This document shows positions 59,730 through 64,000 of a stretch of 64,000 nucleotides of DNA, piece by piece (position 1 is the first letter of the stretch; each line of letters starts with the position of its first letter). Below the pieces are notes generated by a model that was not told where the DNA came from, made no database searches, and saw nothing but the letters and a program-made list of their open reading frames with translations. Source of the DNA: Pogona vitticeps (taxonomy: Eukaryota; Chordata; Lepidosauria; Squamata; Agamidae); NCBI RefSeq assembly GCF_051106095.1, contig NC_135785.1:186944045-187008044 (forward strand), read 5' to 3'. A program made the position numbers and the translations under genes.

Positions 59730-59863
59730 GAGAACTGGGATTATAATTTAGTCTACCCACATTGAAAGCTTTCTGTTTGTTCAATTTTTTAGTGGTATCT
59801 AATAAAGATATCTAATAAAGGATATCTAATAAAGTTATCACCTGCTCCTGTATTTGTATTATA

Positions 59864-60202
59864 CAGTGGTGCCTCGCTTAACGAGCGCATCGTTTAACGA
59901 AGAATCCGTATAGCTATCCCTTTTTGGGGATCGCTATACGGATCTGCCCCAATCGCCGCACTCGCTTTGCGACGATTGGGGCGTCCGGCGGCCATTTTGG
60001 AGCCACCGAACAGCTGATCGGCGGCTCCAAAATGGCCACCGGACGCGAAAACATCGCTGGAGGGGTGAGTTTGGATGCTTATTGGAACGCATTAAACTAA
60101 GTTTAATGCGTTCCAATAGGCTTTCCTTGCCCGTACAGCGATGTTTTCGCATAGCGAAGGTTAATCCGGAACGGATTAACCTCGCTATACGGGGCACCAC
60201 TG
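59864..60202. mobile_element. TA-flanked MITE built of hairpins
   Basis: 339 bp between TA dinucleotides (59862-59863, 60203-60204). Terminal inverted repeats CAGTGGTGCCTCGC and TACGGGGCACCACTG. Inside are five hairpins: 59904-59943 (11-bp perfect arms plus an inner stem), 59947-59981 (9-bp perfect), 59981-60046 (24-bp arms, one mismatch), 60080-60118 (19-bp perfect, enclosed by a further perfect 14-bp pair GCGAAAACATCGCT / AGCGATGTTTTCGC) and 60159-60181 (10-bp perfect). It is rich in CpG, unlike its surroundings. Ends and TA duplication fit a Tc1/mariner (Tigger/pogo-like) non-autonomous element. No coding capacity; open frames are shadows. Confidence 0.9.
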
Positions 60203-60204
60203 TA

Positions 60205-61324
60205 TAAGGACCACACAGTCTTTTCTAATTGTTTCCTACATGTACATAATTCATATTGAAACCTCGGAGAACTCACCAGGGCTGGCCCTACCACTAGGCA
60301 GGCTCAGGTTGGTGCTTCCCAATTCTTAGATGGAGGACTCAGATTTTCTGCATCACCACGCCTCTCTGGCCAAGCAGGAACATAATCTGTTTCAAAGAAA
60401 GGCTAAATGGGGAGGCGTGGTGTGTAGGTGCATGTGGTTTGTGCTTCTTTTTTTAGAGAATCCACATCTGTTTCAGCTGCCACCATAAAGCAGCAACCAT
60501 ACAACTTCCGGACTTACATTTAAGGGAGATGTGCCTGGCGAATTCTATCTTGCCAAGAACTTTTGGATATTTGAGTTCTTCCCACTGGTACAAACCTGAT
60601 GAAGTGGTGTTTTAATCCATGAAAGTTCATGTACTGTATGATGATGTTTTAGTGGTCTATAAAGAAATGGCCCATTTTTGCATTTGTGCTTGAGGCAAGA
60701 GATTCTGAGTGTCATTAAAGGGCAGCAAAGTGTTCAACACTACTGTATTTTTACTTTCAGAGACAGGAAGAGGAAAGGTGTTTGTGAGAGTTCTGCCTGT
60801 GGTGCCATATTAACTTGCTCAGCGTTGGTAATATATGCACTTCAACTTGAATGGTACAGAAGGGTGCCATTTGCAGCCCTGGGTCCCCCTTGCATTATTT
60901 GCTGACTCTAATTCCTTCATTCCAAGCTCAGAGCTATTTCTGTTCAAAGTGTAAAGAGGCTCAGACATTGCAAATGCAGAGGACCAATCATGTGGCCAGG
61001 ATGCAGACATCACATTATCACTGTAATCAGGAACTGCCTCTGATTAGGCCTGAACAACCTGTAGTTGCATAATAATCAGGACTTGGCATTGCTGTCAGCT
61101 CACAGACTCTACATGTCGGCAGCTAGACTGTTAGTCTTGTCTTCCTGTTGTTTTAATTCTTGCTGGGGCAGCCATTGAGGTCGGGGTGAAACAGTCATTT
61201 GCAACAACACCTCTATTCAGTTTTGTGCAAAGAGTTTTAAATGATTACAGAATAGAAGGTAGGGCTTTTAACTGGAAGGAGATACAAACTACAAAGGTTG
61301 GATGGATGTCAGGAAGGAACGTAT
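60205..61324. other. Unassigned intergenic DNA
   Basis: No gene recognised. Confidence 0.5.
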
Positions 61325-64000
61325 GTTCTTGTTTAGTTATTAAGTTATGTTCGACTCTTTGTGACCCCATGAACCAGAGCCCGCCAGACCCTCCTGTCTT
61401 CCACTGCCTCCCAGAGTTGGGTCAAATTCATGTTGGTAGATTTGGAGACACTGTCCAACCATCTCGCCCTCTGTCATCCCTTTCTCTTCTTGCCTTCACT
61501 CTTTCCCAACATCAGGGTCTTTTCTACGGAGATTTCTCTTCTCATGAGATGGCCAAAGTATTGAAGCCTCAACTTCAGGATCCATCCTTCCAGTGAACAC
61601 TCAGGGTTGATTTCCTTCAGAATGGATAGGTTTGATCTCCTTGCAGTCCAGGGGACTCTAAACAGTCTCATCCAGCACCACAATTCAAAAGCATCAATTC
61701 TTCAGCGGTCATCCTTCTTTATGGTCCAGCTCCGACTTCATACATCGCTACTGGAAAAACCATAGCTTTCACTATGTGGACCTTTGTCGGCAAGGTGATG
61801 TCCTTGCTTTTTAAGATACTGTCTAGGTTTGTCATTGCTTTCCTCCCAAGAAGCAGGCGTCTTTTAATTTTGGGGCTGCAGTGATCATGGAGCCCAATAT
61901 CTTCCCCTTCTATTTGCAAGGAGGTGATGGGACCAGTGGACATGATCTTTGTTTTTTTGATGTTGAGCTTCAGACCGTTTTTTGCACTCTCCTTTTTCTC
62001 CCTCATATAGGTTCTTTAATTCCTCCTCACTTTCTGCCATCAGAGTGGTATCATCTGCATATCTGAGGTTGTTGATATTTCTTCTGGCAATCTTAGTTCT
62101 GGCTTGGGATTCATCCAATCCAGACTTTTGCATGATGTATTCTGCATATAAATTAAATAAGCAGGGAGACAATATACAGCTTTGTCGTATTCCTTTCCCA
62201 ATTTTGAACCAATCATTTGTTATATATCCAGTTCTAACTGTTGCTTCCTGTCCCACATATAGATTTCTCAGGAGGTAGATAAGGTGGCCAGGCACTCCCA
62301 TTTCTTTAAGAACTTGCCATAGTTTGCTGTGGTCCACACAGTCAAAGGCTTTTGCATAGTCAATGAAGCAGAAGTAGATGTTTTTCTGGAACTCTCTGGC
62401 TTTCTCCATGTTAGCAATTTGGTCTCTCTGCCCCTTCTAAATCCAGCTTTTACTTCTGGGAGTGCTTGGTCCACATACTGCTGAAGCCTAGCTTGCAGGA
62501 TTTTGAGCATAACCTTGCTAGCGTGTGAAATGAGTGCAATTGTACGGTAGTTGGAGCATTCTTTGGCACTGGCCTTCTTTGGGATTGGGATGTAGACTGA
62601 TCTTTTCTAATCTTCTGGTGACTGCTGAGTTTTCCAAACTTGCTGGCATATTGAGTGCAGCACCTTAACAGCGTCATCTTTTAAGTTTTCAAATAGTTCG
62701 ACTGGAATGCCATCACCTCCACTGGTCTTGTTGTTTGCTATGCTTTCTAAGGCCCAAATGACTTCACTATCCAGGATGTCTGGCTCAAGGTCAGCAACCA
62801 CATTATCTGGGTTGTCCTGGTATAATTCCTCTGTGTATTCTTGCCATCTCTTATTGATGTCTTCATTTTCTGTAAGGTCCCTACCATTTTGTCCTTTATC
62901 ATGTCCATCTTTGCACAAAATGTTCCTTTAATATCTCCAATTTCTTGAACAGATCTCTGGTTTTTCCCTTTCTATTATTTTCCTCTATCATCTTTGCACT
63001 GTTCATTTAGGAATGCCCCCTTGTCTCTCCTTGCTATTCTTTGGAAGTGTGCATTCAATTTTCTGTTCCTTTCCATATCTCCCTTGCATTTTGTTTCTCT
63101 TCTCTTTTCTGCTACCTTGTTTCCCTGAAAATAAGACTTAACCTGAAAATGAGCCCTAGTATGATTTTTCAGGATGCTCTTAATATAACCCCAAAATAAG
63201 TCCTAGTTAAGTAAAATCCTGCCCTCCACCATCGTGCAGCAACCAGAAGAAGATGACAGGACTGTATTTGAATAAACTTAGATTGTTGTACATGGAAAAA
63301 AATAGAACATCCCCTGAAAATAATGCTGAAAAAAATGCCCTAATGCTTTTTGGGGGCAAAAATTAATATAAGACCCTGTCTTATTTTTGGGGCAACATGG
63401 TATTTGCAAGGCCTCATTGGATAGCCACTTTGCTTTCTTGCATTTCCTTTTCTTTGGGATGGTTTTTGTTGCTGCCTCCTGTACAATGTTACGAGCCTCC
63501 ATCCATAGTTCTTCACATACTCTGTCCACCAAATCTAGGCCCTTGAATCTGTTCTTCATTTCCACTGTGTATTTATAAGGGGCTTGGTTTGGATTGTACC
63601 TGACTAACCAAGTGGTTTTTCCTTCTTTCTTCAGTTTAAGCTTGAATTTTGCTAGAAGAAGCTGTTGATCGGAGCCACAATCAGCTCCATGTCTTTTTTT
63701 TTTTTGCTGACTGTATAGAGCTTCGCCATCTTTGACTGCAGAGAACACTATCAATCTGATTTTGGTATTGCCCATCTGGTGATGTCCATGTGTAGAGTCG
63801 CCTCTTGAGTTGTTGGAATATAGTGTTTGTGATGACCAGCTTGTTCTCTTGATAACACTCTATTAGCCTTTGCCCTGGTTTGTTTTGAACTCCAAGGCCA
63901 AACTTACCTGTTGTTCCTTTTTGACTTCCAACTTCAGCATTCCAGTCCCTTATAATGAGAAGAACATTTTTCTTTGGTGTCAGTTCTAGAAGATGTTGTA
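61325..64000 (-). mobile_element. BovB LINE, long copy running off the window
   Basis: Antisense BovB. From the right edge leftward the minus strand reads an AP-endonuclease part (63775-63278 frame, with KWLSNEAL at the end of the endonuclease-linker region), a linker, then the RT. The frame 62409-61885 has FIDYAKAFDCVDHSKLWQVL, a GKGIRQSCILSPCLFNLYAE block and YADDTTLMAESEEEL, the catalytic centre of RTE-clade RT. The 3' part ends in the CACGAAGAGTCGG-type segment near 61360. It is the longest BovB here (at least 2.4 kb without its insertion); the 5' end lies beyond 64000. Frames are broken in places, and a MITE sits inside at 63115-63400. Confidence 0.95.
63115..63400 (+). mobile_element. 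TA-flanked MITE, family M1 copy 3, nested in BovB
   Basis: 286 bp, ends CCTTGTTTCCCTG and GGGGCAACATGG, TA on both sides (63113-63114 and 63401-63402). Removing it rejoins BovB sequence as TTTTCTGC-TA-TTTGCAAGGCC. The body matches the copies at 27315 and 45478, including AGCAACCAGAAGAAGATGAC and AAAATTAATATAAGACCCTG. Confidence 0.95.

Noticed and set aside
59934-60200. 88-codon basic frame in the hairpin MITE
   Set aside because: Arises from CG-rich hairpin arms; no homolog-like features.

Overview
The window looks like non-coding, repeat-rich DNA from a squamate reptile (lizard or snake). This is inferred from the mix of repeats: BovB (RTE) LINEs whose 3' ends match the tail of a Sauria-type SINE, tRNA-headed SINEs with squamate-style tails, CR1, L2 and AT-rich L1 relics, Penelope-like elements with GIY-YIG coding traces, and many short hAT, Tc1/mariner-type and Harbinger-type DNA elements. 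I found no host protein-coding exon, rRNA or tRNA gene, or CRISPR array. Nearly all open frames are chance frames, microsatellite frames or pieces of transposons.

Layout. 1-9.7 kb: mostly unassigned DNA with an L1 piece (1.57-2.46 kb), a 208-bp near-palindrome (5.4 kb) and a two-headed tRNA-derived SINE (7.1 kb). 9.7-24 kb: a CR1 3' end, an L2-clade 3' end, a pure (AC)n tract of about 105 bp, a possible old LTR and a BovB 3' fragment. 24-31 kb: an antisense L1 and several short DNA elements. 31.66-36.30 kb: one Gypsy (Ty3-like) LTR element with two 512-bp LTRs that look identical and a perfect 5-bp target duplication. 36-47 kb: sparse DNA with a tRNA-type SINE, a BovB copy and a TA-flanked MITE. 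47.1-55.5 kb: Penelope territory, with one antisense copy carrying a nested solo LTR, a chimeric junction with an L1, an inverted pair of ends from a second Penelope family, and a sense copy. 56-64 kb: Harbinger-like and hAT-like MITEs, a Sauria SINE 3' part, a hairpin-rich TA-flanked MITE, and a long BovB copy that runs off the window and is itself interrupted by a MITE.

Relations between parts. The BovB LINE enzymes are the likely source of mobility for the Sauria SINE, because the two share 3' tail sequence. Two nested insertions give clean relative dates: the solo LTR is younger than the Penelope copy at 47-48.9 kb, and the MITE at 63.1 kb is younger than its BovB host. The Gypsy element is probably the youngest large insertion.

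The most interesting items are: the recently inserted but incomplete Gypsy element with an integrase-first order of pol parts; hammerhead-ribozyme-like cores at the ends of two Penelope families; and a 339-bp MITE built from almost perfect hairpins. I see no convincing new biological system beyond these.
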